In this document: in pieces, positions 30,366 to 38,540 of the stretch
Layout: every line of letters begins with the position of its first letter
Position numbering within the stretch: position 1 is the stretch's first letter
Source: an uncultured Cyclobacteriaceae bacterium
GTDB taxonomy: Bacteria > Bacteroidota > Bacteroidia > Cytophagales > Cyclobacteriaceae
Direction: 5' to 3'
Assembly (NCBI GenBank): GCA_947492745.1
Contig: CANLOE010000051.1
Location: forward strand, 1-48,954
Length of the DNA: 48,954 bases
Notes under the pieces: model-generated
The model's database searches: none
Told to the model about the DNA's origin: nothing
Seen by the model: only the letters and a program-made list of their open reading frames with translations
Made by a program: the position numbers and the translations under genes

Positions 30366-30387
30366 TTGATTAAATCAATCGATTGAT
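30366..30387. promoter_or_regulatory. Overlapping palindromes between the divergent porP-like and giant cargo genes
   Basis: TTGAT-TAA-ATCAA (30366-30378) overlaps the 14-bp perfect palindrome ATCAATCGATTGAT (30374-30387). They lie 45-66 bp upstream of the porP-like start and about 300 bp upstream of the other gene. The arrangement suggests a regulator site, but AT-rich palindromes also arise by chance. The rest of the 367-bp gap shows nothing else. Confidence 0.35.
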
Positions 30388-30688
30388 GAATAATTAAACT
30401 CACACCTCTACTCTACTACTTATCTCTACGCGTATGTGACACTTGGGCTTTGAGCAGGTCCAATACGGGGCGACCAACGATTTAAACTTACATTTCATCG
30501 TCCAAACTGTAGTATTGAACGTAAAATAGAAAATCGAAATTAGCGATAATTCCATCTCAAATCCGATAGGTAACGATGATTTCAACGATATTGTATTAAT
30601 TTAGGGTGAAAAGAGTAAATTTTCTTTCAGGTCCGCACAATGAGATGCTTGGATTTAAGTTATTAATAAACAACAAAATACGCCAACT

Positions 30689-33600
30689 ATGCTGATCAAC
30701 CGTACTAAATCTTGGTTTTTCAATACACTCTTGCTTCTCCTGCTGGCATCCCTTCTACCTATTGGTGAGGGCTTTTCGCAAGGGTTCTCCAATTACAATT
30801 GGTATTTCGGTTCGACGGATGCCGGTATCAATTTCAGCAAGGCCAGCACGCTGCCCAACCTAGTCTCCGATCAGGGTTTGCCCTTCGGCACTGAGCGTAG
30901 CGCCGTAGCCACAGATCCTTCATCCGGCGAACTACTGTTCTACACCGATGGTAACCTCGTGTTTGATGCCAGTCATACCGCCATGCCCGGAGGTCCTATC
31001 CCCGGCACGGAAAAACCCGTGGTCGTCTGCGAGGTTCCCGGTGTCCCCGATCAGTATTTTATCATTACCAACGATGCGACGGGACCCACTGCGGGAAACA
31101 TCAGCTTTTCCATTGTGGACATGAGCTTGCCCGGTAACTCGGGAGGGGCCGTGCCACTGGGTGAAGTGACCTCAACACTTACCGCTAGCGGGTTGAACAA
31201 TACCTCCGAAGCTATGCTAGTGGTGGCCAAGGAAAATGGCATAGGCTTTTGGCTCATCTACAAGCAGAGCGGCAATAACAATAATTATGAAGTATCCAGT
31301 ATTGATGGTGCCGGCGCAGCGGGTTTTCAGGCCCCTACTACATTTGCATTGAGTGACCCTTTAGTAGCGGGAAGTTTAAAGTATAACCGCAATACCGATA
31401 AGATAGCTGTTGTTCCCCAGACGATAGGCAGGAATGTACAAATACTCGATTTCGACCCCGTAACGGGCATCCTGACCTTCGATACGGACGTGCAGTTTTC
31501 GGGAGGGGCTGCCACGAATGCCTCTTTCGATGCAGAATGGTCTGTCTCTGGAAATAAGCTGTATATCTCCAAACAAGATCCCGACCATGATCTGGTACAA
31601 TACGATATCGGTCTCCCCAGCGGGTCATTGGTTTCCGTACTGCCCGCATCCGTCGACCAAAGTCTAGGGCTTAGAAGAGGTCCCGATAATACCCTGTACC
31701 ATCTTTATGAGGCCGGAGGCAATGTTCTTTTGGGCAGGGTCAATGAACCCGATTCTATTCCTTCTTTGGTCAATTATGACGCTGACCCGTTCTTCGGAAC
31801 AGTATTCAACGCTACAAGGCTTCCCAACATAGCTGCATTTAACCCCCCTGTAACAGTAGATTTCAATCCCAAAACAGCTTGCAATAACCTATCTGTCAAT
31901 TACATACCCAGCATTACCAATACCCTAACGGGAGACCCTATCAGTCCCGATAGCCTGTTATGGGAATTTAGCGATGGGACCACCAGTACCCATATCGTTC
32001 CTATACATACCTTTATGGATGATGGCAGCGGCCCTCCCGCCTCTATTACCCTGACTGCTTTTGTAGGCGGTATACCTCACAGAACCACGTCACCGATTAC
32101 TATTGACCCCTACAATTTGCAAATCAATCTGGTCAATGATACAACTATCTGTGCATTACCTTTTTCTGTCACAGCTGAGAATACCACGGGAGCCAGTAGT
32201 CTGATATGGAACAATGGGCAGGTAGGCCCTACGCTTGACTTATCCGTAACGGACAGTGTCGGTCTTTACTACCTTACCGCTACCGATGGTAGCTGCGCTG
32301 GGATATATCCGATAACCATACGCTTATACCGTCAAGAAAACCAGCGGGCCAATGTATGGTTCTTCGGCAATCAGGCGGGCATTGATTTCAATGGATTTCC
32401 GACCAATCCCGCGATAGGGATTCCGGTACCTTCGGGAATACTGACGCTCAACAATGAAATCATCTCACCGGAAGGGACCTCCATCATTAGCGATGCCAAT
32501 GGTGACCCCATATTTTACACGGATGGCAATAATGTATGGGACCGTAGAGGTGGGGCACCTATAGCGACAGGAATAGGCGGGGATAACACTTCGGCACAAT
32601 CGGCACTGATCGTACAGGTACCTCAAAACGGATCTCAATATTATATTTTTACGACACAGCCCATGGACGGTGCAAGTACGGATTTTGAATTGAACTATTC
32701 TATTTTCGACTTGGCACAGAACGCTGGTTTTGGTGCTGTCGTCGAGCAAGGTCATTTGCTGTTCGCTACGAGTACGGAGAGAATTGCCGCTAATGACGAT
32801 TGGCTTATTGCTCATGAGCTGGGTACAAATACTTTCCGTTCCTATCCGCTCACCCCCGACGGTATCGGTGCTCCCGTCCTCTCTTCCGTAGGAGCAGTCC
32901 ACTCCAAGTTTACTACCAGTGATGGCCAAGGGTATATGAAATTGAGCAATAACGGTCAGCTGGCAGTAGCCTTTAATAATACCGTAGAGCTTTTTGATTT
33001 TGATAATGCTTCCGGGCTTATCTTTAATGAATTGTCCTTGGATTTTGCCGAAGCGGGTCAAGCCTATGGGGTAGAGTTCTCCCCAAGTGGACGTAACTTG
33101 TATGCAACACTTCGCAATGGCGGGGGTGGTGGAAAACTGTTTATCTGGGAGGTGGACAGTACCACAGCCTTGACCACTTCCACTTCGCCCGTACATATAG
33201 CGGCCTCTCGTCAGGAAATACCCATCTCCGGCAACTTTGGCGCGCTACAGGTCGGCCCTGATGGTATTCTTTATATCGCTGAAGACGGTGCCACCGATTT
33301 ACAAACGGTCACGGACCCGGATATTGACTTCCTTCCTGACCCTACAGATAACTCCATTGTGGTATTCCCCACGACTTCCAGCATTAGCCTAGCGGGTCAG
33401 ACCAGTGGTCTGGGCTTGCCCAGCTTTGTACAGACCCTTTCCGAACCTATTACCGACCCTACATTTGATTTTTCGGATAATTGCGTAGACCAAGTGGTCA
33501 GCTTCACGGCTACCAATACCTATGATGGAGAGGAACTTGATAATTTCAACTGGAGTGTAGAGGATGATATGGGTACGGTAGTCATCACCTCTACGGAACG

Positions 33601-36109
33601 GGATTTCGAACATACTTTTGACCGACCCGGTGATTATACCGTTCGGTTGACCATTGTCAATGATTGTACCGACCCGACGACAGGCGCCCCTTATACCTTT
33701 ACCTTCGACCCCGAAACTTTAAGGATATTCCCATTTCCTGCCGAACCTATCTCACTGAACACTACAGAGACCTTTTGCGATGGCACTCCACTGACCTTGG
33801 ATGCCGACAATAATGAGGCCGGTGTGGAATATGTCTGGGAGTTTGATGGAGCCGTCATCAATGATGATATTTCGGACTCGGATATAGAACCTACAGAAAC
33901 AGGCACCTACTTTTACAGTCTGACCAGTGCCAATGGTTGTGTAGTAAGGGATAGTGTTGTGGTATCACCAGCTGCAGAGTACACCCTGAACGAACCGGGC
34001 CCTCTGTGTAAAGATGAAGATTTCACGCTGATACCCACCCCGGCCATTGCGGGTGATTATACTTGGACCATCAGCAATGATGGAGGCGTTACTTTTACCA
34101 CACTTTCCAGAACGCAAGACCAAGATATCGATACCAGTATACCGGGCGATTATATCTATAGACTGACCGTTCTGCCTACCATCAACCCTACTTGTCCGGT
34201 CTCTGAAGAGGTAGAGGTCACGGTCAATCCTTCGGCAGAGTTTACACTGACTCCGGGCAGTGCCAGTGGCACTTGTACATCGCCCAATGGTAGCATCACT
34301 ATTGATATCTCTTCCACAGGCTCATACGCTTACGCTGTCGATCTGGGAGGCTCTATTGTCGCCAACGATGTCAATATTCTTGGTGCCAGTAGTGCTACCA
34401 ACCCTCCCGTGGTCGTTAGTGGCCTAGTTTCAGGAGCCTATCAGGTTACCTTGACCAATGAGGCAACGGGCTGTGAAGAACTACAGGTAGTCACGGTAAA
34501 TAATACCGCAGCGGATTTTGAGGTCAATGTAATGCCTTTTGTTCAGCTGGATTGTGATTTGGTACAATTGGAAATAGAGGTAGCCCCACTCGACCCGCTT
34601 GCTCCTCCGGAGAGTATTTATCCCATTACTTATGCTCTTATCAATGAAGATACGGGTGAAGAATTTACGGGCAACTTCACTTCGCCCCGTATTTTACCTT
34701 CCAGCTTCAGGATAGAAGCACCTCTCGAAGACGGCAACTATCTACTGGACGTAATTCAAGATGCTACAGGATGTAATGTGGGGACCGACCCCAGTACTCC
34801 TATCGTTATTAATAAGGATGTCCCCGAGCTGGTCGCTATCGGCCCTACGACCATCACTTTATGCCCAGGAAATGTGGCTCGGTTAGAAATCCAAACCACA
34901 CCACTCTCTGATAGTGTAAAGGTGAATTGGACGGGTCCCGAGAACACTAGCGGTGTGGCCAAATTCGATGTAAGCACTCCCGGTATTTATTTTGCGGAAC
35001 TCTCCAATGCGTCGGGTACCTGTATTTCTTCTGAAGAATTTGTGGTTGTTTTCGAAGATCCTTTTACTGTCGATTTCATCGCTCCCGACATATGCGGAGA
35101 TGTCAGTCTGACCGCTTTTACGGACCTATCGGGTAGTTTTAGTTATACTTGGTTTAGAGATGGTGCCAATTTTGGTGTAGGAGAAGAGATTGCGGTTACC
35201 GAAAATGGTGCCTATAGAGTGGAGGCCGTCAATACTGTAAGTGGATGCCTACCTGCAAGCACATCTGATGAGAAGGATGTCACAATTGTTCCTGAGTTTT
35301 CTGTCAGCATCCTACCCGTCACTCCTTGTAGCGGTGGTGATTTCGAAGTGGAGGCGGACATTATCGGAGCAAATGATGACCCTCTCGATTACACCTTTGC
35401 TTGGACGATCAATGGACGGGTACAGACAGGAGCTATAGAAAATATATTTACCGTAGAAAGTGATGCGGATGCATTTGATATCAGTGTCATTGCCATCAGT
35501 AATGACCGCAATATATGCCAGGCCTTCGACAATGTCATTGTGGAAAGAAAAGATGGTGCCCCCAGCCCTTTTGCGAGGTCTTATAATATCTGTCCTGCTG
35601 ATCCCACACCCGCCTTTTCAGAACTGACCTTGCCCGCAACCGCTGAAGAACTGGACGCTATTATCCGAAATTTCAGCAGTGTCGCTTGGACCAATACCAG
35701 TGGTGGGCCTGACCCTATAGTAGAACCCGATGGTTTTACCGTAAATATTACCGATCCGGGAGACTATGAAGTGCGGCTAAGTGACTTTAAGGGCTGTTCC
35801 TTCACACAACGTGTTGTGATCAAGGAAGATTGTCGCCCGAGAATCGATGCACCCAATGCTTTTGCGCCCAATGGCAACAACAAAACTTTCAGTGTATTTC
35901 CTGTATTTGTCTCCAATTTCGAAATATTCATTTATAGTCGTTGGGGAGAAATCGTGTTCCAATCCAATGATCCTAACTTTATCTGGGATGGATCCTTTGC
36001 CGGTAAAGCGATGCCCGCGGGGACCTATCCTTATGTGATTAAATATGCCGATGAGTTCAATCCCGACACGGAGTTGGAACAGCGCGGTGGGGTACTGCTC
36101 ATAAGATAA
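30689..36109 (+). CDS. Giant surface protein (1806 residues) with type IX type-B C-terminal domain
   Basis: A signal peptide (to about 31, GFSQG) is followed by two related N-terminal modules. The first has NWYFGSTDAGINF and LLFYTDGNLVFD; the second (from about 550) has VWFFGNQAGIDF and PIFYTDGNNVWD. A PKD-like domain separates them (SLLWEFSDGTTSTHIVPIHTF), another follows (LDNFNWSVEDDMG), and then a long array of Ig/PKD-like segments. The C-terminus, from about 1718 (APNAFAPNGNN, IYSRWGEIVF, IWDGSFAGKAMPAGTYPY), is the CHU_C type-B sorting domain ending in GGVLLIR. It should be exported by the type IX system and stay at the surface, probably with the divergent PorP/SprF protein. Adhesion or motility is a guess. 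A terminator follows. Confidence 0.92.
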   Translation: MLINRTKSWFFNTLLLLLLASLLPIGEGFSQGFSNYNWYFGSTDAGINFSKASTLPNLVSDQGLPFGTERSAVATDPSSGELLFYTDGNLVFDASHTAMPGGPIPGTEKPVVVCEVPGVPDQYFIITNDATGPTAGNISFSIVDMSLPGNSGGAVPLGEVTSTLTASGLNNTSEAMLVVAKENGIGFWLIYKQSGNNNNYEVSSIDGAGAAGFQAPTTFALSDPLVAGSLKYNRNTDKIAVVPQTIGRNVQILDFDPVTGILTFDTDVQFSGGAATNASFDAEWSVSGNKLYISKQDPDHDLVQYDIGLPSGSLVSVLPASVDQSLGLRRGPDNTLYHLYEAGGNVLLGRVNEPDSIPSLVNYDADPFFGTVFNATRLPNIAAFNPPVTVDFNPKTACNNLSVNYIPSITNTLTGDPISPDSLLWEFSDGTTSTHIVPIHTFMDDGSGPPASITLTAFVGGIPHRTTSPITIDPYNLQINLVNDTTICALPFSVTAENTTGASSLIWNNGQVGPTLDLSVTDSVGLYYLTATDGSCAGIYPITIRLYRQENQRANVWFFGNQAGIDFNGFPTNPAIGIPVPSGILTLNNEIISPEGTSIISDANGDPIFYTDGNNVWDRRGGAPIATGIGGDNTSAQSALIVQVPQNGSQYYIFTTQPMDGASTDFELNYSIFDLAQNAGFGAVVEQGHLLFATSTERIAANDDWLIAHELGTNTFRSYPLTPDGIGAPVLSSVGAVHSKFTTSDGQGYMKLSNNGQLAVAFNNTVELFDFDNASGLIFNELSLDFAEAGQAYGVEFSPSGRNLYATLRNGGGGGKLFIWEVDSTTALTTSTSPVHIAASRQEIPISGNFGALQVGPDGILYIAEDGATDLQTVTDPDIDFLPDPTDNSIVVFPTTSSISLAGQTSGLGLPSFVQTLSEPITDPTFDFSDNCVDQVVSFTATNTYDGEELDNFNWSVEDDMGTVVITSTERDFEHTFDRPGDYTVRLTIVNDCTDPTTGAPYTFTFDPETLRIFPFPAEPISLNTTETFCDGTPLTLDADNNEAGVEYVWEFDGAVINDDISDSDIEPTETGTYFYSLTSANGCVVRDSVVVSPAAEYTLNEPGPLCKDEDFTLIPTPAIAGDYTWTISNDGGVTFTTLSRTQDQDIDTSIPGDYIYRLTVLPTINPTCPVSEEVEVTVNPSAEFTLTPGSASGTCTSPNGSITIDISSTGSYAYAVDLGGSIVANDVNILGASSATNPPVVVSGLVSGAYQVTLTNEATGCEELQVVTVNNTAADFEVNVMPFVQLDCDLVQLEIEVAPLDPLAPPESIYPITYALINEDTGEEFTGNFTSPRILPSSFRIEAPLEDGNYLLDVIQDATGCNVGTDPSTPIVINKDVPELVAIGPTTITLCPGNVARLEIQTTPLSDSVKVNWTGPENTSGVAKFDVSTPGIYFAELSNASGTCISSEEFVVVFEDPFTVDFIAPDICGDVSLTAFTDLSGSFSYTWFRDGANFGVGEEIAVTENGAYRVEAVNTVSGCLPASTSDEKDVTIVPEFSVSILPVTPCSGGDFEVEADIIGANDDPLDYTFAWTINGRVQTGAIENIFTVESDADAFDISVIAISNDRNICQAFDNVIVERKDGAPSPFARSYNICPADPTPAFSELTLPATAEELDAIIRNFSSVAWTNTSGGPDPIVEPDGFTVNITDPGDYEVRLSDFKGCSFTQRVVIKEDCRPRIDAPNAFAPNGNNKTFSVFPVFVSNFEIFIYSRWGEIVFQSNDPNFIWDGSFAGKAMPAGTYPYVIKYADEFNPDTELEQRGGVLLIR

Positions 36110-36146
36110 GAACAATCAAGGAAGTACCCTCTTGATTCCTACATAC

Positions 36147-36179
36147 AAAAACGTCCATTTTGAAGATGGACGTTTTTTT
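36147..36179 (+). terminator. Rho-independent terminator after the giant cargo gene
   Basis: AAAAACGTCCAT pairs with ATGGACGTTTTT over a 7-nt loop and is followed by a seven-T run, 37 bp after the stop codon. Confidence 0.92.
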
Positions 36180-36207
36180 GTTGTGAGTCTTGTTTAACTT
36201 TTTTATG

Positions 36208-36387
36208 TTTAGCCCAGAATGTTCATTGGAACTTCGTCATGAGGACTTAAATAACAATAAATCAGGGCGTTTTCTTGGATTCGGCGTAGCATCGCTACGG
36301 TTAATTCAAAAAACGTATTCAGTTACTGATTTGAAGCCAGTTAAGTCCGGAATAGATTTTCTAATGGACATTTTGGGTTTAGCCTAA
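36208..36387 (+). repeat. Family A repeat, first of three in tandem
   Basis: It runs from TTTAGCCCAGAATGTTCATTGG to GGACATTTTGGGTTTA; the two ends are inverted copies of each other. Its hairpin CGTAGC-ATC-GCTACG (36285-36299) differs from the sister copies CATAGC/GCTATG by a paired A-T to G-C change. It is about 180 bp long and contains no gene; an open frame crossing it has no recognisable content. Confidence 0.75.
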
Positions 36388-36556
36388 ATTGATCGATAGA
36401 AATCGTGATGAGCGTATAAATAGCAAAATACCGGCCATTTGGATTCGTTCGACATAGCACCGCTATGGTGAATGAAAACAGGTGGGAAAAGCTTCTGACA
36501 TGAAGCTATTTATGCGCGGAATAGGTTCTCTATTGATTATTTTGGATTTAACCTAA
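36381..36556 (+). repeat. Family A repeat, second of three in tandem
   Basis: It carries the hairpin CATAGC-ACC-GCTATG at 36453-36467. The sequence around 36411-36424 (AGCGTATAAATAGC) is the uninterrupted form of the site that holds a family B insertion in the copy at 41558-41893. The outer 36 bp near 36385-36420 match that copy exactly. Confidence 0.75.
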
Positions 36557-36723
36557 ATCATGCGTTGGAGCTTCGTAACTAGGATTTAAATAGCAATAAA
36601 TCAAGGAGTTTTATTGGATTTGGCATAGCACCGCTATGGTGAATTCAATAAACTTAGTGCAACGACCGGTTTGCAGGCATTTAGATCCGCAGTATATTTT
36701 CCAATGCATAATCCTGGTTTAAG
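36552..36723 (+). repeat. Family A repeat, third of three in tandem
   Basis: It is closest to the copies at 23754-23929 and 21845-22022, with the blocks GGAGTTTTATTGGATTTGGC and AACTTAGTGCAACGAC. The hairpin CATAGC-ACC-GCTATG is at 36624-36638. A partial extra copy of its end (TTTTTCAGTGCATGACCAGGCTTAAA) follows at about 36734-36760. Confidence 0.75.
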
Positions 36724-36821
36724 TCATTAATGAATTTTTCAGTGCATGACCAGGCTTAAAATTCCCATTCTATGGGACTATATCCCTTAAAGTAATGTTA
36801 ATCCCTAATCGAAACCTAATT

Positions 36822-37202
36822 ATGAAACGAGGTCAGTTCTTCCTAACGGTCATTGCCGTATCTACATTATCCTTGATGTCTTTTTTGACACACAGTCCCA
36901 CTGAGGATTTACAGATATTCAAAACCTCATTGAAAATTGCCATTATTAATGAGTTGGGAAATTTTGAAGCCGGCACTAAAGTCACCTTGTATGAAAGCGA
37001 TGATGACTATCGCAACGAAGAGAATCCCGCGACCCCTACCTTGACCACTGATAAGAAAGGGAAGGTTACTTTTAAGGACCTAAAGCCGAAAGTCTATTTT
37101 ATCCATGCGGTCAAAGGAGATAAAAATAATGACGCTGCGGGAGTACAGACGGATAAGTTACTAGAGGGGAAACTCAACAAAGTCAATATTATTATCGAAT
37201 AA
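36822..37202 (+). CDS. Small exported protein with carboxypeptidase-regulatory-like (Ig-type) fold
   Basis: A signal peptide (MKRGQFFLTVIAVSTLSLMS, cleavage near 28) is followed by a domain of about 100 residues. The pattern is LKIAIINELGNFEAGTKVTLY, TDKKGKVTFKDLKPKVYFI and LLEGKLNKVNIIIE. It resembles the single carboxypeptidase-regulatory/CNA-B-type beta-sandwich modules seen in small Bacteroidota periplasmic or surface proteins. I use the ATG at 36822; the ATG at 36795 would place nine residues before a standard signal peptide. The Nudix gene follows after 18 bp, so the two may be co-transcribed. Function unknown. Confidence 0.75.
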   Translation: MKRGQFFLTVIAVSTLSLMSFLTHSPTEDLQIFKTSLKIAIINELGNFEAGTKVTLYESDDDYRNEENPATPTLTTDKKGKVTFKDLKPKVYFIHAVKGDKNNDAAGVQTDKLLEGKLNKVNIIIE

Positions 37203-37220
37203 GTAGTATCCATAGCACTT

Positions 37221-37766
37221 TTGAAAAGAGAAACACTTATAACACAACTTGGGCAGTACCTACCACAAGATAAGGATGAACAATCTTATAAAAAGCAGTT
37301 TGTTCAATTTGTAAGACAATACCCCAACTGTTTTGAAAGGAGCCTGGATATCGGGCATGTCACTGCTTCAGCTTGGATTTTGGATAAGGACCGTACACAT
37401 GCCCTCCTACTGCATCACCAAAAGCTGGACCGCTGGTTACAGCTCGGAGGACATACCGATGGTAATCCCGATGTACTTGCCGTCTCTATCCAAGAGGCAA
37501 AAGAAGAATCGGGGCTTTCTCATATCAGTGTGTTGCAGAAAACCATTTTCGATCTGGACATACACCTGATTCCGGCCAGAAAAGAAGAAAAAGCACATTT
37601 TCACTATGATGTCCGTTTTCTACTGGAAGCTGACCGGGGAGAAGCATTGTCACAAAACCATGAAAGTAAGGCCGTGGAATGGGTGACCTTGCCAGAAGTC
37701 AGTGACAAGGTAGGTGGAGAGGCATCGATTTTAAGAATGCTGAATAAATCCATCAAAATCATTTAG
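37221..37766 (+). CDS. Nudix hydrolase
   Basis: This predicted cytoplasmic pyrophosphohydrolase acts on nucleoside-diphosphate-linked substrates. The Nudix box spans about residues 75-98 (LGGHTDGNPDVLAVSIQEA then KEESGL); Gln replaces the usual Arg of the REUxEE core, while the metal-binding EAKEE glutamates are kept. An N-terminal helical extension of about 45 residues (YKKQFVQFVRQYPNCFERSL) precedes the domain. The only start codon in place is TTG at 37221. The substrate cannot be predicted. Confidence 0.88.
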   Translation: MKRETLITQLGQYLPQDKDEQSYKKQFVQFVRQYPNCFERSLDIGHVTASAWILDKDRTHALLLHHQKLDRWLQLGGHTDGNPDVLAVSIQEAKEESGLSHISVLQKTIFDLDIHLIPARKEEKAHFHYDVRFLLEADRGEALSQNHESKAVEWVTLPEVSDKVGGEASILRMLNKSIKII

Positions 37767-37940
37767 CTTAAACCCAAAATAATCAGTAGCCTTCCTATTA
37801 CACGCATAAATTACTTCAAGATCAGTGGTTTTACGCTGCGCAGGTTCATCACCTTGATAATCCATTAAGCCTCCTCACCTAAACCGCTGATTTTATTGCA
37901 CTTTACATCTCGAAATTCTATTGATCAATTTAGGTTAAAG
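37767..37940 (-). repeat. Decayed family A-like repeat
   Basis: Only the ends are readable: TTAAACCCAAAATAATCAGTAG at 37768 and CTATTGATCAATTTAGGTTAAA near 37918-37939, matching family A ends at 41877-41893 and 36381-36400. The middle is too diverged to align and the hairpin is lost. Confidence 0.4.
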
Positions 37941-38034
37941 CGTCAGGAACTATAGGAAATGTTGCCTTAGGAACAACCTTGTGGAAACCCAGAGCAACAG
38001 ACCGAAAAACACGAAACCCACCCCTAACTTTACA

Positions 38035-38266
38035 TCTCACTGCTCCTCCGAGCTTTTCCCGATTCATTTTATCTCGGATATAGTGCCTAATTTTGCTGAA
38101 ACCTTCGCTGATAGCACCGCTATCTTTCCCCATGTGATAGATGGGCTACTCCTTCACTACAAATATCCACGGGGCATTTTCCCAACGCTCGATTCCAGCT
38201 CATTTTGTATCCAAAATAAGCGATAGCAAATGCTAAAATACTATCTCTCCAAACAGTCTATCCGAC
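38035..38266 (+). repeat. Family C repeat
   Basis: The shared blocks are CTATCTTTCCCCATG, CTCCTTCACTA, GGGCATTTTCCCAACGCTCGA, TCCAAAATAAGCGATAGCAAA and a CCAAACAGTC end. A perfect hairpin, GATAGC-ACC-GCTATC, is at 38110-38124. The left boundary is approximate. Confidence 0.55.
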
Positions 38267-38282
38267 TCATACCAACAAAGAA

Positions 38283-38444
38283 CTATCGGGAAACCATCAC
38301 TACAAGGCCAAACCCCATAACGACCATCCAAAAACGATATGCTTGTAGTCCAGCGATACTGATAATGCCCAACTGCATCAGCACAGCCAATAAAACCAAT
38401 AGTACAGCTACTCCTTTGATGGTCGATCTTGTTTTATTGCTCAT
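38283..38444 (-). CDS. Small membrane protein of 53 residues
   Basis: On the minus strand an ATG at 38444 opens MSNKTRSTIKGVAVLLVLLA and continues to VVMGFGLVVMVSR. Two hydrophobic helices (about 11-30 and 37-52) are joined by a short polar turn (LQAYRFW), with a basic N-terminus (positive-inside). The regular pattern and divergent position against sua5 make it likely to be a real inner-membrane micro-protein. I know no function. It is below usual size cut-offs and easily missed. Confidence 0.65.
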   Translation of the reverse strand: MSNKTRSTIKGVAVLLVLLAVLMQLGIISIAGLQAYRFWMVVMGFGLVVMVSR

Positions 38445-38522
38445 AGGTATCGTTCTCGCTTATGTTGAGCTGTAAATATAAAATATACAATGGATTTACT
38501 CATCAAACAAGATTAAAATTTA

Positions 38523-38530
38523 TACCTTCG
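38523..38530 (+). promoter_or_regulatory. Likely -7 promoter element for sua5
   Basis: TACCTTCG matches the Bacteroidota -7 consensus TAnnTTTG at all but one position and lies 10 bp before the sua5 ATG. A closely similar TACCTTCA is found about 25 bp before the pgk start. Confidence 0.35.
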
Positions 38531-38540
38531 CTACTGCGAT

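Noticed and set aside
32465-33196. 243-residue minus-strand frame inside the giant cargo gene
   Set aside because: It is the antisense of a long, clearly coding sequence and has no family features.
36190-36387. 65-residue frame in the first tandem family A repeat
   Set aside because: It lies wholly in repeat sequence and is not conserved between the copies.
36208-36760. CRISPR-like array
   Set aside because: Units of about 175 bp abut directly with no spacers, are internally palindromic and diverged, and no cas gene is present.
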